Source: Turritopsis dohrnii
Lineage: Eukaryota > Cnidaria > Hydrozoa > Anthoathecata > Oceaniidae
Assembly: GCA_027922465.2 (NCBI GenBank)
Contig: BQMF02000135.1
Location: 558,001-622,000 of the forward strand
Length of the DNA: 64,000 nucleotides
Direction: 5' to 3'
How positions within the stretch are numbered: position 1 is the first letter of the stretch; each line of letters opens with the position of its first letter. Of the stretch, positions 19,791-31,267 are shown one piece after another. The translations under genes and the position numbers were made by a program. A model generated the notes under the pieces. That model was not told the DNA's origin, ran no database searches, and saw only the letters and a program-made list of their open reading frames with translations.

Positions 19791-20098
19791 GAGAGAGTCT
19801 GAAAAGTCAGGAAGCTGCATATTGTGGCAGTCTTTATATTTGTTTGAAAGACCATAAGAAACAAGGCTTGATTGTAGCTACATCCCTTTCCCAGACAAAC
19901 ATGGTACGAAAAGAAGTTAGGAAAAGAGGTTTTGAAATGAAGCACGTCGCAATACCAGAGGGGGCTAACTATTCAACAAAGCCAATTGTTTCTAAAACAA
20001 AATTTGAAACATCCAAAGCAAACATCTCAAAAATGGCACACACTGGCTTAAATCTTAAACTCATCGATTTAAGCAATAACAGCAAGTGTTATTTTTAA
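19791..20098 (+). pseudogene. Unrecognised coding-like exon, copy 1
   Basis: A good acceptor (TTTCTACTAG) is followed by an open frame: ESLKSQEAAYCGSLYICLKD, then HKKQGLIVATSLSQTNM and a Lys-rich tail, ending ...SNNSKCYF-stop. The sequence looks like real protein (balanced composition, Cys pair) but I do not recognise the family. A near-identical copy is at 42390-42697. It may be an upstream exon of the broken PIN-like gene that follows on the same strand. Confidence 0.35.
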
Positions 20099-20305
20099 AT
20101 CAACATTAGTTTTGAAATTTACGACTACTTAAGTTCTGAGAAGATTTTTAAAGTTTTCTATTTATACTAAGCGTGCATTTAGTACTTTAATATATATTAT
20201 GACTAATTTTCTACTTAGTGACGTCATTCTTGGAAATAACTTTTTCCCTCAGAGTGTGTATTAAGATGTATTAAGAAATTTATAGTAAATTGTTTTCTTC
20301 TTTAG

Positions 20306-20373
20306 ATTCTTTAGATGTGAATGAATCTACTACAAATGTGGACTCCCGTCGTAAATCAAAAATATGTACGCCT
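20306..20373 (+). pseudogene. Possible small exon interrupted by a MITE, copy 1
   Basis: An acceptor-like TTCTTTAG is followed by a frame DSLDVNESTTNVDSRRKSK that is cut by the terminal repeat of the MITE at 20374. Beyond the MITE the frame is Ser/Lys-rich again (TKPSKSDMMKELQERL). Same arrangement in copy 2 (42905-42972). Confidence 0.3.
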
Positions 20374-21163
20374 GTAAAAATAATGTCGCGTTAGGAAATA
20401 ATGTCGCACCTAAGCAATACAACCGAACGAGCGGGAACGTTGAATCGAAACGTGTACAGGCGACATCTGCTTATGGCAGGTAACTCACGCAGACAAATTT
20501 CCGTCGTTGATTATATTCACATCAGTCCAGAGTGGGGCGCGACATTATATTCAAACGCTTTATAGAAAATAATGTCACGTTTGAAAATAATGTCGCAGAA
20601 GTGCAATACAACCGAAGGTATTAAATCCAAACTGGTGCATGTTTGTCTAAAAGATATTTCATAAACAAAGAGAGTAAAAATTCCTACTCCATGTTTAAGT
20701 TTGTTGTGTGGCAAAAGCTAGATTTTAATTCACCCTGAAGGTTAATTGATGAGGATATTGATTTAGTTTCACAAAAGATTTATTGGTATACATTATGTGA
20801 TTTAAAGGGATCCAAAAATTCTTTAAATTACATATATATAGATTTCTGTTAACTTCACTATAATGTATGTATGTACGAAGCTTACATATATAATGTAATA
20901 ATTTGAATTCCAGAAATGGTACAGAAATAATACATGGTATAACTTCACATTATTTCTATTGCTTCAAATTGACGTTTTCACCCTAGAGGCGCTTTTATAA
21001 ATAGCGGAAATAAGGAAAATCTCTTTCCGGAAGGGGCAGACAGGGGACGGTATAGCGATCACAATGATACTGTATTCTTTACGCCTATATCGGATTTTGC
21101 ATTAAGAGACATTTGTGGAAACCACAGTGCGACATTATTTTCAAGTGCGTCATTATTTTCTAC
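20374..21163. mobile_element. MITE with AATAATGTCGC repeats, copy 1
   Basis: Left end GTAAAAATAATGTCGCG...GAAATAATGTCGCAC and right end GTGCGACATTATTTTCAAG...CATTATTTTCTAC are ~37-bp inverted repeats. A second inverted pair lies inside at about 20537-20597, so one element may have inserted in another. Present at the same place in copy 2 (42973-43769), hence older than the duplication. Confidence 0.65.
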
Positions 21164-22153
21164 TACAGAACTAATGACCAAACCGAGTAAGAGTGACATG
21201 ATGAAAGAATTGCAAGAACGGCTGAGTTCCTCTGATTATAATTTTGCCCCAAAAAGTCCCTTAAAAACTGCAACAATGGTAGATTTCATGTCACAGATCC
21301 GAAATACCCGACTACGAAGTTAAAAGATTTTGAGGAGTTATTCACATCAGCAACTAGAGATCGTATGTCAATTTTCAATACACAGCAAAATGACATAATA
21401 TGATTAGTTATCTTGAAGATTCAACAAAAGAATGTGAGAGAATTCGGGGGCGAAGTAAATGCAAACCACTCGAATACTTCCATCTTAAGCTCATTTCCCG
21501 ACTCCCTGTGCAGATGGACAAGTTTTGGCTTGTGGCCAAAATAAAGAGCAGCTACAAGAGCTTTCGAGAGAGTTTTATAGAAATCTAACGAAGAAGTTTA
21601 AGATCAAAATACTGCTGAGTGGATATGTAACTGATGATGAGAGAATGAAACCATGTATTGAAGCAGTTGACGGCGTCACTAAACTTCGACCAGACCTTGA
21701 TTCTGAAATAGAAGAGGCAGGTTGTAGGATCATACCGCACATTAAAAGGGCAGGGATTGAAGGCTATGAAAGGGCTGTAGTTTTTTCAAATGATACTGAT
21801 GTTGCAATCTATCTGCTGTATTATATGAATCATTTCAAAGATATAGGGATCATCGAGATTTGGATCAGATTTGGCAACGGAAATCGATCAAGATTCATGC
21901 CAATCCGCAAATTGCATGAAACCATGGGTACAGCCATGAGTAAAGTGCTGTTAAAAGTACATTTTTTGACAGGCTGCGATATTATCAGCCAGGTTGGCTC
22001 AAAATCTGCTGCTTTGAAAAAGGAACCAATTTAGTACCTGCTAAACTTTGGAGAGACAGGGAAGATGTTGGATGAAACAATGGCACTTGCAGAGACGTAT
22101 CTCGTGAGACTCGTGCAAAAGAACTCTCAATGCAAAAGTTTTGACGAAATAAG
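21164..22153 (+). pseudogene. Broken PIN-like (FEN1-fold) nuclease-family protein, copy 1
   Basis: Successive frames give SYLEDSTKECERIRGRSKC and LPVQMDKFWLVACGQNKEQL, a long segment with IEEAGCRIIPHIKRAGIEGY, VVFSNDTDVAIYLLYYMNHF, GNRSRFMPIRKLHE and FLTGCDIISQVGSKSAALKK. After an in-frame TAG (22032-22034) come YLLNFGETGKMLDETMALAE and KSFDEIR. This order matches an abundant cnidarian/invertebrate protein family whose Asp-rich SNDTDV and TGCD blocks suggest a PIN-like nuclease fold. At least two frame changes and one stop break it. The usual acidic EEAD/S motif reads EEAGC here. A possible donor AAG|GTAATG follows. The repeated family suggests it may itself be transposon-carried. Confidence 0.65.
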
Positions 22154-22279
22154 GTAATGTTGGAAAAATCCTCTTTACATAGCTGTATGTGTAGTCATGA
22201 TAATCATGGGTGGATTGAAGCTTAATTTTTTGATGACAGTGTTAAAGGAATGGAACTTTGACTTCACCGGAAATAATGG

Positions 22280-23508
22280 TTAATGGTTTCAATCAAATTA
22301 TCAAACAGCCAACACCGTACAACTCAATACTCATCAACCATTATAGACATAATTGCAACAAACAAAGACAACATTAAACTTGCAAATGTCATTCCATCAA
22401 GCCTAAGTGATCATGATATGGTTGCCTGCGTACGCAAACTAAATCACAAAAGGTTTCATCCGAGAACAATTCGCTGCAGAGATTACTCAAAATACGATCC
22501 TGAAATTTTGAAACGGGAATTAGACACAGCTGATTGGTCAGGAGTATACAACACAACAAATGTAAATGACTCTATCAAACGTTTTAATGATATTTTGAAA
22601 AGCAGTTTCAATAACCATGCGCCTATTATAGAAAAAAAGTGAAAGGTCGTCCATGTCCATGGCTTGATCAATCTTTAAAGCGTAAAATGAATGAACGTGA
22701 TAAAGTGTTGCGCAAATTTAAAAAGACCAAAGACCAAAATGACTGGTTGTTATATAAAACATTACGCAATCGCTGTAACAATCTCCTACGTCAGGCTAAA
22801 TCAAAATATCATCAAGAACAATTAAATGAAAATAAACTGCACCAAAAAAGTTCTGGGATGTATTGAGGAAAATATTCCCCACAAAGCAAGTCTCAAACAT
22901 TCCAAAAACGAACAACAGGGAGACACTTGCAGAAAGTTTTAGTAATTGGTTTGCAACTGTAGTAAAAAATCTTAAAAAGAAGAGCATGCCACTCCGTGAA
23001 CTGATTTGGGGGTCGAGTAAAGTCTTCACCCCTCGCACAAACAAAACATTCAAATTTGATTACGTTTCCGTAGTTTATGTCCGAAAGCAGTTAAAGCGAT
23101 TAAATACATCCAAAGCTACCGGTCTTGATGAACTACCTCCTCGGCTACTAAAAGATGTTGCCGACTCAATTTGCAAACCGCTCAGTCACATAATCAACAT
23201 TTCTTTACAAAACGGATGTTTCCCGGAAGTTTGGAAGAAAGCTCGTATTTGTCCTGTTTATAAGTCCGGAAAAAGATCAGAGACGGAGAATTACAGACCG
23301 ATATCAATAGTCCCTGTACTATCAAAGATCCTAGAGAGAGCCGTCTATAGTCAAGTTTCTGCATTTTTAGAGACAAATAAACTGCTTTCCGGAAATCAGT
23401 TTGGTTTCCGCCAGAACAAAGGAACAGACATGGCAACCACCCTACTTTGCGATAAGATAAGAAAGCAGGTCGGAGATGGAAAACTAGTAGGGGCTGTATT
23501 CTTAGACT
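22280..23508 (+). pseudogene. Non-LTR retrotransposon ORF2 fragment, copy 1 (cut at duplication junction)
   Basis: The end of an APE-type endonuclease (STIIDIIATN...PSSLSDHDMVA) is followed by RT N-terminal sequence (GRPCPWLDQSLKRKMNERDK), KATGLDELPPRLLK, YRPISIVPVLSKILE, GNQFGFRQNKGT and VGAVFLD. There the frame breaks off at the tandem-duplication join (TATTCTTCTCG). Compared with copy 2 it has an extra frameshift and stop at about 22842-22866 (a lost A). Upstream endonuclease sequence is missing. Confidence 0.8.
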
Positions 23509-23666
23509 ATTCTTCTCGTTTGTAATCATTGGACTTTTTTTTATGTCCGCAGAGTAAATTTTAACAAGTTTCACAGGTTTTGTGTTCTGTTATTGTTCCA
23601 TTGAGTTATAATAATGAAAAGTGACTGAGGTAATGTTCCTTAAGAAACAGTAATTTTTGTCCCCAG

Positions 23667-23814
23667 GAAAAGGCAAAGGAAATAAGCAAGCTAAACAGCC
23701 CAAGCAAGAAACTCAGAAAGCATCAAATGCTGATAAAAAACCTGCAGAAGCTGAAAAGCCTGCTGATGCTGCTCCCAAGCCTAAAAAAGATTATTTTGCT
23801 GATGTTCCAGCAAG
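23667..23814 (+). pseudogene. EEF1G exon 5 duplicate
   Basis: 148 nt identical to exon 5, with intact acceptor and donor. No promoter or exons 1-4 accompany it; directly upstream is the truncated LINE. Confidence 0.85.
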
Positions 23815-23919
23815 GTAAGTTTATGTTTTCAGAATTTTAATGCTGTTTTATTATCACTTGCATACGATACCTTTTATTTTATTTATGTATGACATTGGAA
23901 ATCTTTCTTTGTTTTGTAG

Positions 23920-24229
23920 TTCTTTCGTATTGGACGATTGGAAAAGACAGTATGCCAATAACGACGATGTCCAAATCTCCTATGATTTCTTGTGGAAACA
24001 TTTTGACCCAAATGCATACAGCTTTTGGTATTTCAAGTACAAGTATCCTGAAGATAACGATATGGATTTTAAAGCAAGTACCTTACTGGATGGCATGCTT
24101 CAGCGAGTTGAAGCTTTAAGAAAACATTCACATTGCGTGGGTGCCACATACAAACAAACCAAAGATGGCAAGACTTGCTTTGGAGTTGAAGGTGTTTGGT
24201 TGTGGAGAGGAAGCACATTAGTGTTTGAG
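23920..24229 (+). pseudogene. EEF1G exon 6 duplicate (4 amino-acid changes)
   Basis: 310 nt, open, splice sites intact. Six base differences from 11265-11574: four change the protein (Asn to Thr, Met to Val, Glu to Lys, Thr to Ser) and two are silent. The excess of replacement changes suggests weak constraint. It could still serve as an alternative exon for transcripts from the complete gene, since phases fit exon 4 to 5'. Confidence 0.85.
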
Positions 24230-24319
24230 GTAAACTACTTTATGGCTACTATTGGATTTGTAGATTAAAATTTTTTCCGATCATCATTGCATTCACAGTG
24301 TGCCTGTTGAACACTAATG

Positions 24320-25027
24320 GCGGTTTTACACTTCAAGAAGTTTTCCAAGGATATGAAAATTTTCTGTAGTCAGAACAGAAAAAGTTTCAACTGTTAATTT
24401 CCACACCTTTTTGAGAATGGAAAATTTTCTTTTCTTTCATTTCAAGTTTTGCAAAATATGATTTATCTAAATATACAACAATAAAAATCTTCTTACTAAG
24501 AAATATAAGAAGAAAAATGTATCAGAATCTGCAGAAAAGAGAGAACCAATAGTAGGAGCATCTGAGCGATTTGTCGTTTACGTTTGTTATTTAGTAGTGA
24601 TGCGAAAACAACTGAATCAGCCAAAAATCGTTTATTAGCTGATATTTCACTGTTTTCCCTTTCCGTCCAACATCAGTCTTCATTGTTTATATGTAGTTAC
24701 CTAGTTGTGATAAATAGCTATGGTTTTCGATCATCAAAAGTAATTTTCATTCTGTTTTTCTGTGTTGTGCTGTGATCATCCGAAGCGACGATTTTTAAGG
24801 AAATGTATTCATGCTGCAAACAATATAAATAACACATTTTGATTGGCTCCTTAAATTTCATCACCTGTTTTCTGTCAGGAACGAACAGAAAAAGTTGAAC
24901 TCCACTCTACTTTCCATTCAGAACGAAAAGGAAAAATTTCTGTTCACGCGGTGTTTGCGCATGCTCAGTAGCTTTTCCTTTCTGTCTGTTCCTGTCCGCG
25001 GAAAAAAGTTTTGAAGTGGAAAACCGC
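24320..25027. mobile_element. Intron 6 MITE, copy 2
   Basis: Same TIR GCGGTTTTACACTTCAAG and internal sequence as 11665-12372, with a few substitutions. Confidence 0.6.
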
Positions 25028-25083
25028 TTTAACAATAGTACGTAGAATTTTTGAATTTGAAGCTTTTTTCGAAATTCTTATAG

Positions 25084-25251
25084 CGAAATGTCGATGATTG
25101 GACCAAAGATTCTCCTAACTTCGAGTTTACAAAATTAGATCCTGTCAATAATGAAGACGACAAAGACTGCGTGGAATGGTGTTACATGTTTGAAGGAAAA
25201 TGGAAGGGAGGTGAAGGCAGAGAACCAGATCAATTTAAGGAATTGCGCTAG
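25084..25251 (+). pseudogene. EEF1G exon 7 duplicate
   Basis: 168 nt with the same sequence as 12429-12596, ending in TAG at 25249-25251. AATAAA follows at the same distance. Together with 23667 and 23920 it makes a complete 3' gene half without a 5' half. Confidence 0.85.
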
Positions 25252-25325
25252 AGCCTGTACCTCATGAATAATTGAAATTTATGAATAAATTTATCTTCAG
25301 GCCGTTATGTTGTGCGTTCCTAATG

Positions 25326-25736
25326 AGGGACCTTACGAAACTACGACGGCAACGTGGACGACGACGTACAAGATATTCATCTTCAATGAATCACGAAGGA
25401 GCAGAAACTATACACTTGGGTTAAGAAGTTTATTTATAATGCCTTTGAAGTTTGTTTTTTGAACTTTGAGACACAGAATCATGAAGGAACCAAGGAAAAT
25501 TTATCGGAAGTACTGCTATTCTCACGTCTTCGTTTTCAGTACGACTTCAAAATATTACTTTTCACGTTGTGTGTAGAACGTGCAAATCTAATAATGATAT
25601 TAGTATGATTAAAAACATTTCCCAATAGTATAGTGTGAAATGACTTCCATTCTAAAGCAAATCTATGGAGTAAAGTGAATGTTTTGTTTGCCTCACGTCG
25701 TCGTCCACGTTGCCGTCGTAGTTTCGTAAGGTCCCT
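25326..25736. mobile_element. Short AGGGACCTTACG element, copy-2-specific
   Basis: Same ~41-bp inverted ends as 12945-14556 (AGGGACCTTACGAAACTACG ... CGTAGTTTCGTAAGGTCCCT) but an internally deleted 411 bp. Copy 1 has the empty site GCGTTCCTAATTATATATG at about 12660-12678. So the two copies gained this family independently. Confidence 0.75.
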
Positions 25737-26278
25737 ATTATATATGTTTACCCATGCTTCCCTTTTTATTGGTTTAATATGGCGATTTATGTGCCTTGGA
25801 GGTCTTGTTAGGTACATTACCCAGCCCTCTTCGTCCATACTATTCATCAAACATTTATGTTTAGCCGTGAAAGACAAAAGATTTCAATGTCCAAAATTTG
25901 TTGATGTTGAGTGGAATGAGCACTGGAAACGAATAGTTTTGTAAAGAAGTCGCTTTTGTGAATACGGCGTCTAAAAGGTCGCGAAAAAATTGTGTCAGCA
26001 GTTTCTCGTGAGAGTGAGTTTAAGCACCCGTAATTTTTTCAGAGGGGCGTTCATTAGAAAAAGATAAGAAAAGTTACCGGGTTTCAGTTAAAGTTATTCC
26101 CTATCGATACCAATAGATACTACAATTTAAAAACGGGAAACATGCAATATGTTTTTTTTTCTTCATGTTTGAGTTCTAAACAAGAATGATATCGTCGTTT
26201 TCGTTTAGAGATCTCCTTATCCAACACCATAGCTGTTTTTTTGTCTTTTGTTAAAGCGTTAAATTTAGCAGGTACAAC

Positions 26279-27126
26279 TACCGTATTTCCTCTAACAAAC
26301 GCCGTCTCTATTAAACGCCTCACTTATAGCCGAACGTTTATAGTAAACGCCGCCCTCTAATAAACGCCTCCCTCTATTAAACGCCGCATCTAAAACCTTG
26401 AATTTGTAATAAACGCCGCGGCGTTTATTAGAGGAAATACGATAGTCCAACTTCGCGTTTCCGCTTCCCTGTTACTTAGACAGTCAACTTGTTCTCCGAG
26501 CTTGCGCGTTTAGGAAATAGTAAATCAGATTCGATAACTCTACTGGGACATGACCAACCAACTCCTCATCTTTCTCGTTTAAGAATCACATAATGGAGCT
26601 TTATGATGAGTGGCTGGCATCCGGCGTCCACGATCATACTGAAGCTGGAAATATGAAAGCTGCACCAAGACGTTTGGTAGCCTCTTGGATTTTGCAAGCA
26701 TGGGGTCGGCTAGATAAAAGCCTCATCCAAAACTCATTTAAGAGTTGCGGATTGAATTTGAAAACCGATGGTAGCGAGGACAACTTAATCCATTGTTTCA
26801 AAAATGGTCAACCGTGCGCGTCGAAGGAGCAAACGCAGCTTTTGAAAGATGCAGATCTTCTTAACGAAAACCCGTTTCAAGCGACTGACTCGGACATTGA
26901 TGAAACCAATAACGAGGACAACCTCGTCGATTTTGATGATGTCAATGACGATTCGTTGACGTAGAACATTTGTAAACTTTTTGTCTGAAAATTTTTTTAA
27001 GTGAAGACAACTGCTATTTCTGAAATTAACGCCCCTCTCTTTTTAACGCCCCTCTCCAATAAACGCCCCTTGAAGATTCGAAAAATTTTATAAACGCCTA
27101 GGGCGTTTAATTGAATAAATACGGTA
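26279..27126 (+). mobile_element. pogo/Tigger-like remnant, copy 2
   Basis: Counterpart of 14831-15679, with TA-bounded ends and TAAACGCC subterminal words. It carries the transposase fragment at 26593-26964. Confidence 0.75.
26593..26964 (+). pseudogene. pogo transposase C-terminal fragment, copy 2
   Basis: 123 residues, nearly the same as 15146-15517; differences are near the start (ELYDEWLASGVHDHTEAG). Catalytic core absent. Confidence 0.7.
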
Positions 27127-27913
27127 ATTGCATTATACATTAAATTTTTAGCGCGTTAATTTTATAAGGGGTCATATCATAAGGCGTTAATTTTATCTGC
27201 AAGTGTTTTATCTTTCAAGTGTGTCAGGCTTAGAGTAAGAAATAGGAATGTATCTAGGTAGGCCCCTGAATGATTTAAATGATTTTATTATTTATTGTAA
27301 CCTTTTACTGATTAATATAAGTTTATTTTTAACAATTTTATCTGCATAATATATTCGAACTTTCTTTATAAAACCTCAAAATGTACTTTCTTAGACGCTT
27401 TTCACAAGATAATATCTTGAATGTTGACCCGTTTGCGCCTGGATCAGTTTGTTCCGTTAGAAAAAAAGTACTTAGAACAGAAAATTCCGCGTTAATTTTA
27501 TAGACTTTGAAATCTGTTCACATGATTCGCGTTAATTTTATTGAAAAAATAAGGTCAATGGTCCTCATTTGCGTTAACTTTCTTCGTGTAATTTTTCTTA
27601 GTGTTAAAATCATTGCGAGTTAATTTCCTGGAATCTTCTTATTATAATCCGCGATTGTGCATACTTTTATTTTAGACAGTGATATATTTTTACGGTCATC
27701 GTCTTCTTATGTGCGCGTAAAACCACGTAGATGCGAGAGACACTTTTTTCACGATTAGTATAAAAACAAGTGGCATTTGACGTCAGTTTTTTTATGATCA
27801 CGGGGAATCATTGCATTGCATCCCCAATCGAACGCGACGTTTTTGGGGAAATATCTCGAGAACCAATAGGAATAACTGACGTTTTTAGGGTCTGCGATAC
27901 GGGTGATGGGGTT

Positions 27914-30707
27914 GTTGTTTTTTTTTTTAAACATTAAAACGCCCTATATTTTTTTAAACTAACACAGAATACATTGATTGACCGTTATATAAAATTAAAA
28001 GTATTTTCTCTCTATTTACAATTGTATAAATAATTTTTTTTTTTTATATTTTTTTTTAATTATTATTTTTTTTTGTTATTGTCTATTCATTCTTTCAGAC
28101 CCCATTGGCTAAGGTCATATCTAGTGCGATGCTATCACCAGATAGCGACGTCCCGTTAGGGTTGCTTTTGATCGTTCTTGAACCACGCAAGCACAATAAA
28201 CATGATCTCATCAGCGCAAACGATAGCTTTATCCGCACCCACGATATGGTAACCGAGAGTTGTTCAGTTTTCTTTTCGGGAATCATTTTGCATAATCGAG
28301 TGATAAATGAGGTGCATTCACGTCCCATTCCTCCTTGAATTGTAAATACGAGTGGTGTAAAACTACCATGTTCGATGTTGAGGATACGCTCACAATATGC
28401 GTTTTTCTTTTCTCTCTCGTTTTGCTGGTAACACTTCTCCAGATTTCGGGCTGAGTACCTAGAGGCGCTTGGGTCAAACACCCTTACGTCAAAAAATGTC
28501 TTTTGGCCTCTCACCCAAAAGTCTCTTACATCCAGTCTTGCATCATCGCCAGTTTTTGCAGTTCTCGCTTCAATATGATCTCCATTCCAGCGGCGCAAGT
28601 GAAGGTTCGATTGTTACATCTTTGCATACCTCTGATAATAGAGAGGCACACAAGTCGCGTACATCGTTGTGGCGGATGGTTACAAATCCTCCCTTTTTGC
28701 AGCTCATACTGTGTTGCACGCTGAAGACCTGGCCACAGCTGCATGTTGTTGGTAGTTTTGGAATCGGCCATCCATACCTCAACCGAAGGGCCTCCCGGAA
28801 TTCTTCTCTATTTAGGTCAAAACCGTGCTTTTGAATCGGCAATACGTTTAGCCAGTTTGAAGCACCTTTCTCGCAATTTATTTCGATTAGCTTTTTTTTT
28901 CGTTTCGGGTAACTCCTGCTTCAGCTGGTTTAGCTCATCTTGATGTTTTTGTTCTTTATTTCGCTTTATGGTGTTCTTCTTCTTGACAATGTCACTCTTC
29001 TCCACATCATAGTCAGTCTTTTGATGTAATATTCCATTCACTAGTGACGATGTGACACTTCTTGAATTGTTGTATTCGGACTCGCTGATTGCCGAGAATA
29101 ATGGGATTCCGAGGCCACCTAACCGTGGTGGTAACGACAGAAGTTTTCTTTCGATGTCAGAACAAATATAGCCGCCTGTGATAGCTGGTATAAAGTTGTT
29201 TCTAATGACGTCTTCTACTGGCATTATTAACGTGTGTAAGCCCGAGATGGTTCTCATGAAATAGGAGAGTTTGTGCTTAAAGCCCGACATAAATGCAGCA
29301 TACGCAGCTTGCGGTTCGATTTCTGCAATTTCTGATAGACGTTTTAGTTGTTTACACCAGTTGTCAACTAGATCATCCACGTATTTCTTCTTGAAGTCCA
29401 TACTACCTATTACTGCTCCTAGGTGGCGTTCTCCCGAGCTGCTAATATTTATTCCACTGCCATCGAAGACTTCTTTCGCTTTTTCAAAGTGGTGTTCTTT
29501 AACTATTAGGTGAGATTTCGATGCTTTCGGGTGGTAACCATAGACTGGACCAGTGTGTTTTATCTCATCCCAATATGTTTTCAGACTGGTAATAGTGCCT
29601 GCAGCTGTGATGTCATCAGCAAAGGCGACTTCTTTGGCATCTAGATTATTTTCGTCGATCACTTTGAGGAGCGTTTGAAGGAGTGGTGTCAGGCCCAAAG
29701 CATAGGCAGCCATAGCAGTTGGATCGCCTTGGGTGGTACCTTCTTTCGACAAAACTTCCATTCCTCCTAAGACGAAAAGGCGTGATGGTATATTGTAGCA
29801 GTTTTTGATGTAGGTGTAAACTATCGGACATATGATTGCTATGTTCTGAAGCATCGCTTTTCGATTAATTGAGTTAAATGCATTTTCAGCATCATTAACA
29901 GTACTCCTTCTGTTGACTCCTGGTTATAAAGATCAGCCATGGCATGTATTGCAGCTTCTGCACCCGCATCTTGACCGGCACATACTTGAATAGAACCAGT
30001 CGACTTTACTATATCAGGTTTAGCTACGGCCATCACTACTTTACCGGCAATTCTTCGAAGCACTTCCCCTACCCCGATCGGTCGTAGACCAGGATTTTTG
30101 TTTAGAGGGACTAGTCTGTAAGCAAGAAAAGCATCAATTGACGTCGACCCTCCTACTGCTTTCACTTCCTCAGTACATAACTTCTTTATGCACTCTGAGA
30201 AGGTCTTACGAAGATCGGATGTAGCTTTTCCATACTGAGAAGATGTTAATATATGGCGCCAACCATCGGCGTCTAGACCAGAAGGTCCGGAACCTCCTTT
30301 TGTTAGTGATGCAGCCTTCAGTACAAGGTCTTCGTTAATCAGTTCGTACGCAATAGGATGAATTCTTTGAATTGGACCGTTAAATATTGTACCTTCTTCA
30401 GCTGGCTTACTTTCAGGATGTTTCTGTTCTAATAACATGAGTGTTTCATCGTTGAGTGGCAGTATACCGTTTTTCATATTATTTGTTAGTAGTTTTATAG
30501 CTCCATTGACATCTCCCTTTCTCATCTATGCTGCAAATTGACCAGAAACTCGGCCAATATCGTTGGTACCAGTTGCTGATTTGAGGGTTGATTGTATGGT
30601 TCGTCCTTCTAGGTACAGTTCATCAAGATTACCTTCCTTCCATAGATTCAGACGTCTCTCTAGGGCTTTTACGTGATCCTTAGACTTCGACTTTTCTTCG
30701 ACTTTCG
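27914..30707 (-). mobile_element. RLE-type non-LTR retrotransposon #1, 5'-truncated, 15-bp TSD
   Basis: Inserted in Helitron X1, flanked by acgggtgatggggtt at 27899-27913 and 30708-30722. On the minus strand it ends in an A-rich tail (A12CAAC) at the 27914 side, the mark of target-primed reverse transcription. The 5' end is truncated and lacks the N-terminal zinc finger seen in element #2. Confidence 0.8.
28095..30707 (-). pseudogene. RT plus restriction-like endonuclease ORF of element #1
   Basis: Reading leftward: KDHVKALERRLNLW, an in-frame TAG (30526-30528), then KGGSGPSGLDADGWRHIL and RPIGVGEVLRRI. After a frameshift near 29,900 come GTTQGDPTAMAAYALGL and FADDITAAG (RT motifs, Asp pair present), then FIPAITGGY and LPPRLGGLGIPLF. 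After another frame change near 28,850-28,900 comes ASNWLNVLPIQKHGFDLN. The endonuclease follows: CSCGQVFSVQHSMSCKKGGF (Cys-Cys-His-Cys), RHNDVRD, a frame change near 28,590, then ARLDVRDFWVRGQKTFFDVR. This is RT with a C-terminal restriction-like endonuclease, as in R2/CRE/Hero-type elements. It is defective through one stop and three frameshifts. Confidence 0.75.
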
Positions 30708-31267
30708 ACGGGTGATGGGGTTACGCAACATTTGGGCCTAAATTCTTTTTGGTACTGTGGCTATGACGTCATCAAAATCTTTAACCGAAGATATCTCTGC
30801 AATGGTTGGTCGTAGCGAAACGATCCCCTACATTTTTTTTTATCAGTTTTTCAAGCTCTACAACATGGGCACCTTTTCTGTTTCCAATACTCAATTTAAA
30901 ATTTTCGTCATGGGGTTTGCACACGGGAACGCGGGATTTTTGCACATCTCCGTTTCAAAATTAAAGCTGTAAAAAAACACCCATATAATTTTTTTGATCA
31001 GTTTTTCAAGCTCTACAACATGGGTGCACTTTCCAGTCGTAATTGTGTCATTTAATTTTCTGTCACGGGGTTCGCACACGGGAAAGGCGTATTTCACACA
31101 TCCTTCTTTTCGAAGTTAAACTCGGTAAAAAATTTTACCCGGGTTACTTGTCTATATATTAATAGCCGATTCTCTGTTTGTTTGTTTGTCTGTTTGTCTG
31201 TCACGCAAAATGGTAGATGACTGTAACATAAGCAACGGGGAAGTTGGCGGAAGCAAATATAAACAAA

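Larger units (their letters stand above)
10857..23508. repeat. Tandem duplication, copy 1
   Basis: This segment runs from EEF1G intron 4 (TATTCTCGTTTGTAATC) into the middle of a LINE reverse transcriptase (GTATTCTTAGAC at about 23497-23508). It is repeated in the same order at 23509-46114. Copy 1 lacks the sequence matching 27747-42256; the join at 19656/19657 lies inside a Helitron. It uniquely carries 12945-14556, 16024-16565 and 16697-19505. Differences elsewhere are sparse: in exon 6, 6 of 310 bases. Confidence 0.85.
27634..31150 (+). mobile_element. Helitron X1 (split by an RLE retrotransposon)
   Basis: The 5' end TCTTCTTATTATAATCC is preceded by A. The 3' end has a GTAAAAAATTTTTAC-type hairpin followed by CCGGGTTACTTG (CTTG in place of the usual CTAG). 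It aligns with the intact relative at 40760-41317. The outer parts are 27634-27913 and 30708-31150; the latter has an internal duplication of ~150 bp (two TCAAGCTCTACAACATGGG blocks). Its last base directly abuts the TC of the next Helitron. No Rep/helicase gene. Confidence 0.75.

Noticed and set aside
19657..23508. A 3.85-kb templated insertion between two EEF1G 3' halves
   Set aside because: I first read 19657-23508 as filler copied from 42257-46114. The Helitron X1 fragment at 19536-19656 continues properly only in copy 2. A simple tandem duplication plus a deletion in copy 1 explains everything.
25675..25944. 89-residue ORF with Arg-rich start and hydrophobic middle
   Set aside because: It begins in the terminal repeat of the MITE at 25326-25736 and runs into non-conserved sequence that in copy 1 is interrupted differently.
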